Made by a program: the position numbers and the translations under genes. Positions 22,301 through 32,500 of a DNA stretch of 64,000 nt are shown piece by piece. The DNA comes from Dicaeum eximium (lineage: Eukaryota; Chordata; Aves; Passeriformes; Dicaeidae), in NCBI GenBank assembly GCA_013396995.1, contig VWZP01005792.1:156248-220247 (forward strand), read 5' to 3'. Position 1 is the stretch's first letter. Each line of letters opens with the position of its first letter. The notes beneath the pieces were generated by a model, which made no database searches, had not been told where the DNA came from, and saw only the letters and a program-made list of their open reading frames with translations.

Positions 22301-22987
22301 TGTGTGTGAGTGCCCTGGCTGGGAGCTCTGGCTGTGTGGGAGCAGTTTCTGGCTATTTTAGGAGTGTTACAGCAGAGGAAGATATTTAGTTGTCATGTTA
22401 GCAGTGCCTCTGTCCAGTTTCATCCCATTACTCCTGGTCACATGATAATTTCTCTAACAATTCCTATTATTTTTTTCTGTTTGCACTCCTTGACATTGTA
22501 TCTCTAACAGTATCTGGCCTTTTCTAATCTGTTTGGCCTCCTAAATACTTTATTTTCCTTGCTTTGAAATCCCCTCACCTACAACCAGGGTACCTGGTAA
22601 GGGACATGCTTTTTCTTCTACTGAGTGGTTTGCAGCCTGTGTGTTGTGTCTGTGTTAAATGCAAAGCAGAGAGCTCAGATGTTGGTATAAATCCAGTTCT
22701 GCTCAATGCCTGGTCATGCATCCCCCCAACACCCATATAAAAAGCAGAACCAGCTTTCCCAAGCAATATGCTGGCACTTGGCAGTTGGGTTTAGGCCCAG
22801 TCTCTCCTAAATGCCACTTTGGCTGGTGGGAAGAGTAAACTGCACAGCAGGGAAGAGTTCTCTTGGCCTTTTGAGGGGGAAAATATTGGAGCATGCCTTA
22901 ACTGCATTTCCTTTGCATCCCCATCCTGCTGCAGGTACCAACGAGGTCATGAGGATGATTGTGGCCAGGAATCTGCTGCAGGGCTGA
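16305..22987 (+). CDS. ACAD8: ACAD8, isobutyryl-CoA dehydrogenase, mitochondrial (complete, 11 exons)
   Basis: Exons: 16305-16380, 17720-17820, 18185-18354, 19015-19124, 19355-19431, 19697-19834, 20488-20623, 20720-20817, 20970-21122, 22066-22168 and 22935-22987. All are GT-AG; phases close to 404 aa plus stop (human about 415). The N-terminus MAWRAAPRAAARLLLGRRG is Arg/Ala-rich with no acidic residue, a mitochondrial targeting peptide. Mature-protein landmarks are FGGIYVKPDVGGSGLSRLD, the FAD-binding YCLTEPGSGSDAASL, FISGGGDTDVYVVMCRTGG, and QMHGGYGYLKDYAVQQFVRD. The acyl-CoA dehydrogenase catalytic base is the Glu of ILEGTNEV, encoded just before the last intron. The enzyme oxidises isobutyryl-CoA to methacrylyl-CoA in valine breakdown, passing electrons to ETF in the matrix. 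The start is the first ATG giving a transit peptide (GGCCATGGCG). An in-frame upstream ATG exists at 16089. Confidence 0.96.
16602..16824. repeat. 74-75 bp tandem repeat, three copies, ACAD8 intron 1
   Basis: Units begin CTCAGCAGTG at 16602, 16677 and 16751 and contain CCCTCTCC(C/A)TGTCCCTCC and TTACCTTGTTACACCGTG. The last copy is truncated. Confidence 0.9.
16905..17150 (+). repeat. CR1 LINE 3' fragment in ACAD8 intron 1
   Basis: CR1 signature in order: GGGGGAATGGATTTAAACT, AGAAATCAGGAGGAAATTC, GGCACAGGTTGCCCAGAAG, GATGCCCCATCCCTGG and CCTTCCAACCCAAACCATTC. It is 5'-truncated. Confidence 0.9.
19887..20240 (-). repeat. CR1 LINE 3' fragment (antisense) in ACAD8 intron 6
   Basis: Reverse-oriented CR1: it begins with the inverted tail ATCACAGAACCACAGAACC and continues through TTGGAAAGACCTCCATGACC, GACAGCCCATTCCAATGCC, GAGAAATCCTTCCTGATGTC and CTTGAGGCTGTGTCCTGTGG. 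Confidence 0.88.
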
Positions 22988-23535
22988 AGCCAGGAGCCTT
23001 CAAACCCCTCCATCTGTTACAGCCCAGCCTGTTCCCCTCCCCTGCTCCCCAGCTCTCTCCCTGGGAGTGGAGAGGGGGACACCCCGCTGGAAACAGCCTT
23101 ACCCACAGCTGGTGGCACGCCGTGCCTGGCAGAGCTGTGTCACCACTGTGCAGCCAGAAATCCCAGCTGGGAGTGCAAGCCTCTGCCTCCAAATCCCGCT
23201 CCTGGCCTGCTTGCCACAAAAAGAAACACCAGAGCTGCTGCTCACCTCTGCTGAGTCAGGACTGAAATGGGAGCCTCGGGCAGAGGTGTGGCCTGAGCCC
23301 ATGGGATCACTGGAATCTTTTTTTTGAAGGAATTAACTGCTCACAGCACCCCTAGGAACAGGTGAGCACAGGCTCTAACCAGAGGGTTTTTATATCCCAG
23401 GATGCCTCTCCTTTAGCTAGCACTCCCTCTTTTCCCAGCAAACTTTTCCTGATGTCCCAGCCACTGCTTGTTCTCTGTATTCCCTCCATATCTTGGTGCT
23501 TAATTTCAAAGAAGCCTTTCCAGCACAAAAGTGCA

Positions 23536-23541
23536 AATAAA
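23536..23541 (+). terminator. ACAD8: Candidate ACAD8 polyadenylation signal AATAAA
   Basis: Canonical hexamer about 550 bases past the stop; a second one lies at 23659-23664. The sequence does not show which is used. Confidence 0.5.
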
Positions 23542-23879
23542 AAACTAAGGTTATGTACAGAAATATGGAGCTCTGTGGCCTCCTATCAGTTAGGCTGTGA
23601 GCAATGTAAGGGGAGTAAAAATATTGGTAAATTAAACTATTTTTTCCTCTCGGGAATCAATAAAGCAATGATGGAAATGTTACTGGAGTGGAAATTATGA
23701 TAATTTCCATCTGTGGTATTTCAGGTGTTTAAACAGAAGTAACAGGGAGTTTTTGAAGTAGGTGTTGCAAAATAGTTCTGCTTGAGGGCTTTTTAGGTAA
23801 TGCCTTGTTAACCCCTTCAGGTCAGCCTTTTTTCTCAGCAGTGCTTGGCAGGGGGGAAGATGACAGAGCATTAGCAGCA

Positions 23880-23962
23880 GAATCATGGAATGGGTTAGGT
23901 TAGAGGGCACCTTAAACCCACCTCATTCAGCCCCCACCATGGGCAGGGACACCTTCCACTTG
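23880..23962 (-). repeat. CR1 3'-tail remnant (antisense)
   Basis: It contains GAATCATGGAATGGGTTAGG, followed by ACCTTAAACCCACCTCATTC and CCATGGGCAGGGACACCTTCC, the inverted tail of CR1. Confidence 0.8.
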
Positions 23963-24180
23963 TTTGATCTCAGTTTCTACTGTTGCTGGCAGGCCCTGAA
24001 TCCCCCCTACCTCGTTTTATTGCACATTGAATTGGCCCCACAGGACAGTGAGGGCAGTTTAAAGGATAAACACCTGTGCCTCAAAGAGAAAATGCTGCCT
24101 GCCCACTGGGGAGACCCTCTACCTGCCCAGGAGATGGCTGCCCTGGGGCTGGGTGGGGTCTCTGGACACTGAGAAGGGTT

Positions 24181-24835
24181 TTTTGGCTGGCAGGGAGGGG
24201 TCTCCAGCCAGGGAATCTGTGTGAAGTCTCTCTCCAGGGTGTCTCTTCACGGGTCTCCATGGGGAGGGAATTTGTGGCCAGAGGTCTCTGCTGGGGTCTC
24301 TACCCGGGATCTCTATCGCGGGTCCCTGCCCGGGCTCTCAGTGCAGGTTCTCTTCCGGGGGTTCTATCGTGGGCCCCTCTGTGGGATCCCTGTGTGTCTC
24401 TTGGGGTTCTCCCTCGGGGGTCCCTGTCCATGGTCTCAGCCTGGCTTCTCTCCCGGGGCTCAGCGCCGCCTCTCTCCGGGCACCCCTGTCCGAGCTCTCA
24501 GCCTGGGCTCTCTCTCCAGGCTGTCTCCCGGGGCCCTCTCTCTGTCCGGGCTCTCAGTCCGGCCTCTCCTGGGGCTCTGTCTGAACCCTCGGTCCGGGCT
24601 CTCTCCCTGTCCCAGCTCTCAGTCCGAGCTCTCAGTCCGGCCTCTCTCCCGGGGCTCTCTGTCCATGTTCTCAGTCCATCTCTCGGTCCGTCTCTCCCGG
24701 GGCTCTCTGTCCATGTTCTCAGTCCCATCTCTCGGTCCGTCTCTCCCGGGGCTTTCTGTCCATGCTCTCGGTCCGTCTCTCCCGGGGCTCTCTGTCCATG
24801 CTCTCAGTCCGTCTCTCCCGGGGCTCTCTGTCCAT
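24181..24835. repeat. Pyrimidine-rich minisatellite (GGGTCTCT/GGGGCTCTCTGTCC units) abutting the gap
   Basis: The block starts as irregular GGGGTCTCT-type repeats and resolves distally into near-perfect units of the form CTCTCGGTCCGTCTCTCCC plus GGGGCTCTCTGTCCATG. The last starts at 24729, 24765 and 24801 give a 36-base period; a preceding unit from 24680 is 49 bases. The plus strand is strongly C/T-rich. The array runs directly into unsequenced bases. Confidence 0.9.
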
Positions 24836-25278
24836 NNNNNNNNNNNNNNNNNNNNNNNNNNNNNNNNNNNNNNNNNNNNNNNNNNNNNNNNNNNNNNNNN
24901 NNNNNNNNNNNNNNNNNNNNNNNNNNNNNNNNNNNNNNNNNNNNNNNNNNNNNNNNNNNNNNNNNNNNNNNNNNNNNNNNNNNNNNNNNNNNNNNNNNNN
25001 NNNNNNNNNNNNNNNNNNNNNNNNNNNNNNNNNNNNNNNNNNNNNNNNNNNNNNNNNNNNNNNNNNNNNNNNNNNNNNNNNNNNNNNNNNNNNNNNNNNN
25101 NNNNNNNNNNNNNNNNNNNNNNNNNNNNNNNNNNNNNNNNNNNNNNNNNNNNNNNNNNNNNNNNNNNNNNNNNNNNNNNNNNNNNNNNNNNNNNNNNNNN
25201 NNNNNNNNNNNNNNNNNNNNNNNNNNNNNNNNNNNNNNNNNNNNNNNNNNNNNNNNNNNNNNNNNNNNNNNNNNNNNN
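24836..25278. other. Assembly gap (443 N)
   Basis: A run of N bounded by the minisatellite on the left and GC-rich, CpG-dense sequence on the right. True length and content are unknown. It is a likely site for the missing first exon and promoter of the GLB1L2-like gene. Confidence 0.99.
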
Positions 25279-25830
25279 TCGCTGCCCCGCCGGGCGCAGG
25301 CCCCGCCGCCGGGAGCGGGGCTGGCTGCGGGAGAACTGCGCATGGATGGGACCGCAATTGGAGGGGAGAACGGTTATTAACGTAATTAAAGTAATTAAAG
25401 TAATTAACGTCCGTGCCTCCTGCGCGCTGCCGGGAGTTAACGGGGGGAGGCAGGCTCGGTAGAATCCCACCTTTTCCGATCGGAGACCTCCGCTCCCATC
25501 ATTCCTGCGGCGGAACGGGAGCGTGGGAAGCAGCGCGGCGATAACGCAGCCGCCGTGCCGGAATTATCCGGAGCTTTAAATAAATGTTGCACCTGATATC
25601 CACGGCTCTTGTCCGTCACCGAAAGGAACGGCGGAGGAAAGCCCCGCTGCCAGCGCCATAAATCGGGCTCTGTGCTCGGCTGGTGCTCTCCTGCCGCCCT
25701 TGGCTCGGGAGGTTTTACATTTACATCACCGCAGCGCTGGTGGATGATGCGCTCCGCGAATCGATCGCTCCGGCAGCGCTGACCCGGCTCCGGGGCTGCC
25801 TGACGGGCTCGCACCAGCCCTGTTTCCCTC
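25279..25830 (+). promoter_or_regulatory. CpG-rich region, probable GLB1L2-like promoter
   Basis: Sequence right of the gap is GC- and CpG-dense (CGGGCGCAGG, CCGCCGCCGGGAGC, GCGGCGGAACGGGAGCG), then becomes AT-rich by about 26.0 kb. It is the only CpG-island-like stretch upstream of the GLB1L2-like exons. The start codon and transit/signal exon were not identified here. Confidence 0.45.
25374..25408 (+). repeat. 9-bp repeats of GTAATTAAA (TAATTA cores)
   Basis: TAATTA cores occur at 25383, 25392 and 25401, an exact 9-base spacing, preceded by a related TTATTAACG. It is an AT-rich island inside otherwise CpG-rich DNA. Confidence 0.8.
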
Positions 25831-27019
25831 TCTCCGCCTCTTCTGGAGGCTCTCTCTGTTCTGTGTCCCCAGAGCAGTGTGGTCCCCATGGCCCATGCCC
25901 ACCTCTCCAGTCTGTCCCTCTCAGCTTCCTTCTGCTGGTGCTGTTTCACACTCCAGACCTGCAGCTGTTCCTCTATAGCCACCAGCAGTAGCAAGAAGTT
26001 GTTAAAGTTTCTGGCTTGAACCCCACGTGGTTTAGATCACGTTAATTTTGGGGATGATGCTTTTCCCCAGAGGAGCACATCCCATGTTTGTAGTTTCCAG
26101 GTGTCAGAAACTTCTCAGTCCCTCGCAATGAAGTGCTGGAGAATACATGGAAATGCACATGGTTATGTATGGAGATGTAATATAGTTACTTATTGCCAGC
26201 TGGGTTTTTTATAGCACGTTCTTCAAATCGTAGTTGGAAGTAAACCTGACCCTCAGAGCTATGGAAAAGCTTTAATAAATCTTTGCATAATTAGAAGCAA
26301 AATTCTTGCACAGCTGGCCTTGGATTTGTGCCACCTGCGTTCTTAGGGAGGATTATTGCAAACTGATACCTGATGGAGGCACAGGATCTCCTGTGAGAGT
26401 GTATCCACAGAGCCCTGGGTGCAGAATAAAGCCCTGGATGCAGAATAAACTGTTGTGCAGGACATTGCAGTTGTTACCTCAGCCGTGCTCTGAGCACAGG
26501 GCTGTGCAGGGCAGCCAGGGCAGCTCAGAGCTTTCACTTTCCCTGGCCAGAGGAAGCCCAGAATAAACAGCAAAGCCCTTGGAGGTCTCAGTGGAGCTTA
26601 GCAGCAAAGTCCCCTGTCCTCTGAAGCACATCCTTTAGCATCAGCAAAGAACTTACTGGCTTTTTCCCCTGGTTTGGCTGTTTTATTTTCCACCAGCTTT
26701 TCCTCTCAACTGCTCTGGATATGAGGTGGTTGAACACCAAAGGGAGATCTCTCTTGCAGAGAGGACTTCAGCCACATTGGTGTTTCACAGGCATGAACAG
26801 CGTGGCTGTTTGGTTCAGAAGTTCATTGAGATTTTTCTTTTCCATGTGTTGCATTTTGCCCTTCAAATTCCATCTTACAAAGGCTTATTCCATTTTATTG
26901 AACTAACTCATCCAATCCAACTTCAGAGTCTCTGCTCTGGAGTTAGTTGGTAATGGAATGATTGTTTTTGTTTTGTTTTGTTTTGTTTTGCAAAAGAGAT
27001 TTCCCTGAAGCAGAGATGA

Positions 27020-27165
27020 AATCACAGAATCACGGAATCCTATAGAATTTGGGTTGGAAAGGATATTAAAGATCCACACCCTGCCATGGCCAGGGACACT
27101 TTTCCACTATCCCAGGTTGCTCCAAGCCCCATCCAGCCTGACCTGGAACGCTCCCAGGGATGGCT
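27020..27165 (-). repeat. CR1 3' fragment (antisense)
   Basis: Inverted CR1 tail: AATCACAGAATCACGGAATC, TTTGGGTTGGAAAGGATATT, CCATGGCCAGGGACACTTTTC and CAGGTTGCTCCAAGCCCCATC (quoted in part). Confidence 0.88.
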
Positions 27166-28187
27166 ACTGAGGTTGACAAAACTAACAAAGTTAAAAGTGT
27201 TCTGTCATTATAGAAGTGAGGAAAAAAATCTACTGGGAGCTATAAATTGCTCTCAGGAGGAAGTACAGAGCTCGGGTACACTTTAAACTCTGGCAGTCCA
27301 GCTCAGGGTAACAGGATGAAGCTCTATTGAGTCACAGAAATGTTTCTTCCTGAGGTTGCTTGAACAGATCCTGATGAGAAATGTGGGTTTCAGGACATCT
27401 AAGATAATGTGTTGAAAATATTGGGAGCCTGGGAGCTTCCTACTGGGCCTTCTTGGGGAGAAAAAGCACTGGAGCTGGGGAGTTTTAAAGTAGGAAACTT
27501 GATGGGAATGTGCCAGGTTAGTTATGCCTGGGATTAAGAAGATGAGCTTAAGTGATTAGTTTATTTTTATCTGGCTGTGTGTGCTTCCTGAGCACAGCCT
27601 TCATTCTGGCTCCAGTCAGCAGCACTTCTGTGTGCAGAGGTAATTTAGGGCTCTACCTAGCTAAGAAACAACTTTGGAACTCTTTTCCAACCTAATATTT
27701 GAAAATTGGAGTTTTGCATCTCCAGACCCCTTTGAGCTTTCCACCTCTGGCTCTCCATCTAAAACAGAAGTAGATGTGACTGCTGGTTTGGTTTGCCAAA
27801 GTTACAGTCTGTAATTTAGCAGCATAGAGGGACAGGTGGCCATGGGATGTCCTGTCTGGGGCTTGAGAACCCTTTCCCCTGCTGCTGAAATTCATAACAA
27901 TTCCTGGGGAGCAGTGCTGCCATTTCCCAGCCCCATGCCATCATTCTCTGTGTTTCCTGTGCAGGTGAGCATGTTAGGTCCTGTTCTTACTCAGGCAGCC
28001 ACGCTTTAAATGTGGCAGGTTGGTGTTTTGTGTTTGGTGTTTACTCCCACCTGAGCTGCACTATCCTCTAGAGCTGTTGTTCCCAGCCCACCTTCTGCCA
28101 CACCCCAGTCCCCTCCTTTCTGTGAATGGCTGGACAATCAGTGTGGGTCTGCAGGCTGTGAATATCTAATCTGGCTTCCTCTTCCAG

Positions 28188-28247
28188 GTATTACCCCTGC
28201 CTGCTGCCGGTTGTTTCAGAGCCCTGTGAGAATGCTGTGCTACTCAG
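28188..28247 (+). other. Possible extra exon of the GLB1L2-like gene (weak)
   Basis: A 60-base open segment flanked by a good acceptor (TTCCTCTTCCAG) and donor (ACTCAG|GTACCC). Read in the phase required by the exon at 29556 it encodes YYPCLLPVVSEPCENAVLL then R, with phase preserved on both sides. It is not clearly similar to the known N-terminal anchor of GLB1L2, so it may be a 5' UTR/alternative exon or chance. Confidence 0.2.
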
Positions 28248-29200
28248 GTACCCTCTGGGCTTGTCAGCCAGCCTGTGTAGTGCCCTGCAAGCCTTAGATT
28301 TAGCTCCTTTTAGTCCCCCTGTCCTGCCAGGGATGGGCAGGCTGCTGGTTAGCAACCCCTAAGCCACGAGCTCTGAGCATCCTCACCCTCTGCTAACACT
28401 GCTTCACGCATAGCCTAGGCAGGCTGCAGCCCTAGGTGTTCCTCTCTTCTCTCACTGTGGTGTTTCTCCCAAATGTGTGGGTTGTTCTTGCTTTCTGGAG
28501 CTGGGAATTCACTCCTCACAGCTGGCTCTGATAAGGAACAAGCTGCCATTGTCTGACCCTCTGTGTGCTCAGAGCTGGTCTGGGCTGAGGGGGGCAGTGA
28601 CACTGCTCCTGTCTCGTTGGTACAATGGGGTTTTGGTTCAGCCACAGTGGGCTGGGAGCTTGCAAGGCCATGAGTAGTGCAGGAGCTGAGCCAGGAGGAG
28701 CTGTGACAGCAGAGTGCTCACCCTGTAAGTGCTGAGGAGCTGCTGGCCCTGTGGCTCTGGTTCTTCTGGCAAATAACATTTTCAGGATTAAGATGTGATG
28801 TGGGCATAGGTAAGGTTGTGGTGACAGCTGATTTAGTGTCTCCTGAGTGATGAATATAATCCAGGGGGTTCATTAAATTGAGGAAAAGGTTCTCTGTTCA
28901 CAGGGAAACAGGTAAGGGGGTTTTATTTCTTCTATGCTTTGAGTTGGAAGATACCAGAGTCCCCAAGACCTTTGGGATGGCAAGGATGAGATGCAGCTGC
29001 TGTTGGAACATGGATCTGGAAATCAGCCATGTGCCCTCCTACTGCAAAGCAGGGAGATGTTGAATTCCATAAGCTAGGGAAGTGCTTGTGAGTATTGTGA
29101 GTGAAAACTTGCCCATCCATGATTTCAGCAAGTGAGTTTCATACTCTGTGCCTGAGCAGGGTCAGTTGTGGAGCATGGCACAGTGGCTTGGGGGTTGAGA

Positions 29201-29400
29201 GGGGAAGCAGCCAGAGAAATGGATTTAAATCTATATTTGGGGGGAAGCAGCCAGTGAAGTGGTTTTAAGTATAAATTTGGGGGGAAGCAGCCAGGGAAAT
29301 GGATTTAAATCTATATTTGGGGGGAAGCAGCCAGTGAAGTGGTTTTAAGTATAAATTTGGGGGGAAGCAGCCAGGGAAATGGATTTAAATCTACATTTGG
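29201..29400. repeat. Five 40-bp tandem units in an alternating A-B-A-B-A pattern
   Basis: Exactly 5 x 40 bases. A units (29201, 29281, 29361) read GGGGAAGCAGCCAG(A/G)GAAAT then GGATTTAAATCTA; B units (29241, 29321) read GGGGAAGCAGCCAGTGAAGT then GGTTTTAAGTATAA. A and B differ consistently, so the array is an 80-bp higher-order dimer repeat. Confidence 0.97.
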
Positions 29401-29555
29401 GAAGATCTCCCAGCTGGCTTAGAGCCTTCTGAACAATCTCTATGCTCTGTATGACCAAGAGAGAAGCAGGAAGGTCAGAGCTGCGTGAGGTGGAATGAGG
29501 AGGACACTCTCCTTCCCCAGGACTGGCTGCTCACCTGTCTCCTTTTCACTTCCAG

Positions 29556-32500
29556 GTTTAACTGGAGCGAGCTGAGCCCTCTGGGGCTGTGGGGGAGGAC
29601 CCTGGGCTTGCAGACAGAGAACTCCCAGTTCCTGCTGGAAGGGATGCCCTTCCGCATCTTCGGGGGTTCCATGCACTACTTCCGAGTGCCCCGCGAGTAC
29701 TGGGAGGATCGGATGCTCAAAATGAGAGCGTGTGGCCTCAACACCCTCACCACGTGAGTGTCCTCCTGCCCAGCCTCTCCCCTGCTCCTCACCACTGGGC
29801 CTTCCCCGTTCATTCCAGTGGGCCATAATGATGGATTATTGTGGGAAAAGACACGGGGAAGAATGGTGGGGCCTCGGGTTTCCTTGGAGCATCCCAGAGC
29901 TCACCCTTCCCCTCTGCTGCCCTCGCTCTGCCCTGCAGGTACGTGCCGTGGAACCTGCACGAGAAGGAAAGAGGGAAGTTTGACTTCAGTAAAAACCTGG
30001 ATCTAAGGTATGTGGCACAGACAGCTCTGTTATGAAATACTCCTCTTTGGAGGGGAGGGGGTGTGTGGTGTTTGGGTGGAGATGTTACCTCCAGATGTTC
30101 CAGATGGGGACTTATTCCTTCCCCTGTCTTCTGGAGTTCTGGGAACTTCATCAGTTGCCAGAATCAGTTCTTAATCACCAATCTAGTGTAGTTGCTTCAT
30201 CACACAATTCCCTTCTGCTTTGGTACCTAAATTCAATGGTGATTGCAGTATTAGGAGTGGGGCTTCTGCAGGCTGACAATAATTCCTCTGTCTGGATCCC
30301 CAGGGCCTTCCTTTCCCTGGCAGCTAAAAATGGACTGTGGGTGATCCTGCGCCCTGGACCTTACATCTGCTCAGAATGGGACCTCGGGGGCCTGCCCAGG
30401 TGAGTGGGGGAATTGTTCAGTTCAGGGGAACATTAGGGACAAACAAATCCCAAGCCCCTGATCACACAGTCACGGCTCCTTCAGAGGAATTGCTTTGGAA
30501 TGGCTGGCTGCTTGATGGGGATATTTATTTTCTGTGTCCCTAAAGCAGGTGAATGCTCGTTATCTTATGGAGCTCCTCTAATTTTTTTTTTTGTGTGTGT
30601 TTAAAATAATTGTAATTGTTTCATGGTATAATGGTTACAGCAATTAAATTGATTTGGGGGAACCCATCTTGCTGTTGCACCTTGACTCAGCATAACATGG
30701 ACAGGATTTGCAGCTTGGTCTAAGAATTTGCTTCATCTCAGCTCCATTTTAAAAGTCCTACTAGAAATCTGCATTATATGGCTGGCAGTAATGAAACCAA
30801 ACAACTTTGCCAGCCCCCTGTTGTGTTTTCCCCTGAAAACACAGCTGGAGGAGGCTTTGGGAGCACTGGGACTTGCCTGGCTCCTGAGTGGAGCCAGTGC
30901 CAGGTTACCACTTGTTTTCCTTACCTGCACAGAGCACAAACCTCAGTGGAGATACTTGGGGATTATTTTCTTTAACTTTTCACTTGCCTTTGGCATCAGA
31001 GTTCAGGTGTCAGGGACTTACTCCTGAGAGCAGAGCTCCTCATGACCAGAGCCAGAAGCCATCTCCACATAAGATTATGAGAAGTGCATCTGTTGTCAGT
31101 TGTTGTCACATCACCCATGTGGTTTTTTTTATCAGACAGATAAAAAATTCTAATAAAGAGCAACAGTACTATTCTCATTTTCCAGCTAAAGAGGAGATGA
31201 TTTTTTTTAAGTCCACAAAGCCACATTTAGCAAAGAGTTGAGTATTTCAGATTTTTGGAAGGATATTAGTTAAGGCCTCATTTTGCAGAGAAAAGGAAGA
31301 TACAGGCTCATTTCACTTAAATTGTTACAGCATTATATTGTTCTGCTCTTCAACAAATTTCCCTTTTTTCTGATAACTCCAAACAGAACCCAGCCTTGTA
31401 AATCAGCACTAGAAACAATGGGAACAATTACAGAAATCTTTGTTTTGAGAAAGGATTGGGATTTTTGAAGGAGCACTTGGTTGTAGAGTGCCCTTGGGAA
31501 TGCAAGGAATTCACTTTAGAGTGATAAGATTAATCCTTGAAATATTATTGGTAGAGATGCTGAAATGAATTTAGGCCTGAAATGCAGAACAAAAGGAAGA
31601 GGAAGGGGTTGGGAATTGGAGCCTGGATTTATTTCCCAGTGAGTGATGGGCAGTGGTGTCATTCACAACTCCATGTGTCACAACCGCGCTGTGGGCTCTG
31701 CCAGGTGACACCAACCATCCCTGCCCAGGTGTGACTTGGTGCCAGTGGGTAAAATAGCTCTGCTTTGCTGGCCAGGAGTCTCTAACACATTCCCTGTCCT
31801 GCTTTTCCCCAGCTGGCTGCTGCAGGACCCCGAGATGCAGCTGAGGACGACGTACAAGGGCTTCACAGAGGCTGTGGACGCCTACTTCGACCGCCTGATG
31901 CGCGTCGTGGTCCCTCTCCAGGCAAGCACCACCCTGTCCCTCCCCAGGGGTGGCAGTGGCTGCACAGGGCACTGGGGGCTGTGTGTGACAGCAGCAGGGT
32001 GAGGCAATAACAGATGCACCAGTTTTGCTCCAGGAGTCAGCACGGGCTGTAGTTTTCTCTGTCAGTTTGGGAGCATGGGAGGGTGGAGCTGAGCCCATCT
32101 GATACTGGTGCATCTTTCCTGCCAGCTGGTGTGAGTTTGGTCCCTGTGGTTAGAAATGGTGGTGAACACCTTCCTTCTCCCTTTTTGTCCCCCACAGTAC
32201 AAGAAAGGAGGTCCCATCATTGCAGTGCAGGTGGAGAATGAATACGGTTCCTATGCCAAAGACCCACACTACATGACCTATGTCAAAATGGTAACAGTGG
32301 CTCTTTCACTTGTTTCTGTGTCAATCTCTCCCATAAATCACCTTCCTTACAGTGCTTTCTTTTTTCTGTGTAACTTTTGAGTGTGGTTCGAGAGACTCTT
32401 GAAAGCACCAGCTGCGTTTTCCTTGGATGTTTCCTCCAGGAGTGGAAGAGTTGGCACATGACCCTCTCAGTGCTGATAAATCTGTGTTCTTATGTCTGCC

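Larger units (their letters stand above)
22988..24180 (+). other. ACAD8 3' UTR and downstream intergenic sequence
   Basis: Candidate polyadenylation signals AATAAA occur at 23536-23541 and 23659-23664, about 550 and 670 bases past the stop codon. A short antisense CR1 remnant follows at 23880-23962. No other gene is seen. Confidence 0.6.
25831..29200 (+). other. Probable first intron/5' region of the GLB1L2-like gene
   Basis: Mostly unique non-coding sequence. It contains a (TTTTG)n run at 26964-26991 and an antisense CR1 at 27020-27165. One phase-compatible candidate exon (28188-28247) is listed separately. No other gene is supportable. Confidence 0.5.

Noticed and set aside
24076..25470. 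Long open frames crossing the minisatellite and the N run on both strands
   Set aside because: They arise from low-complexity repeats (Ser/Leu/Pro/Gly-rich peptide) and from unresolved bases read as sense codons. No protein family is recognisable.
29201..29400. CRISPR-like array
   Set aside because: The 40-bp units are contiguous with no unique spacers and sit in a vertebrate intron. It is a minisatellite.
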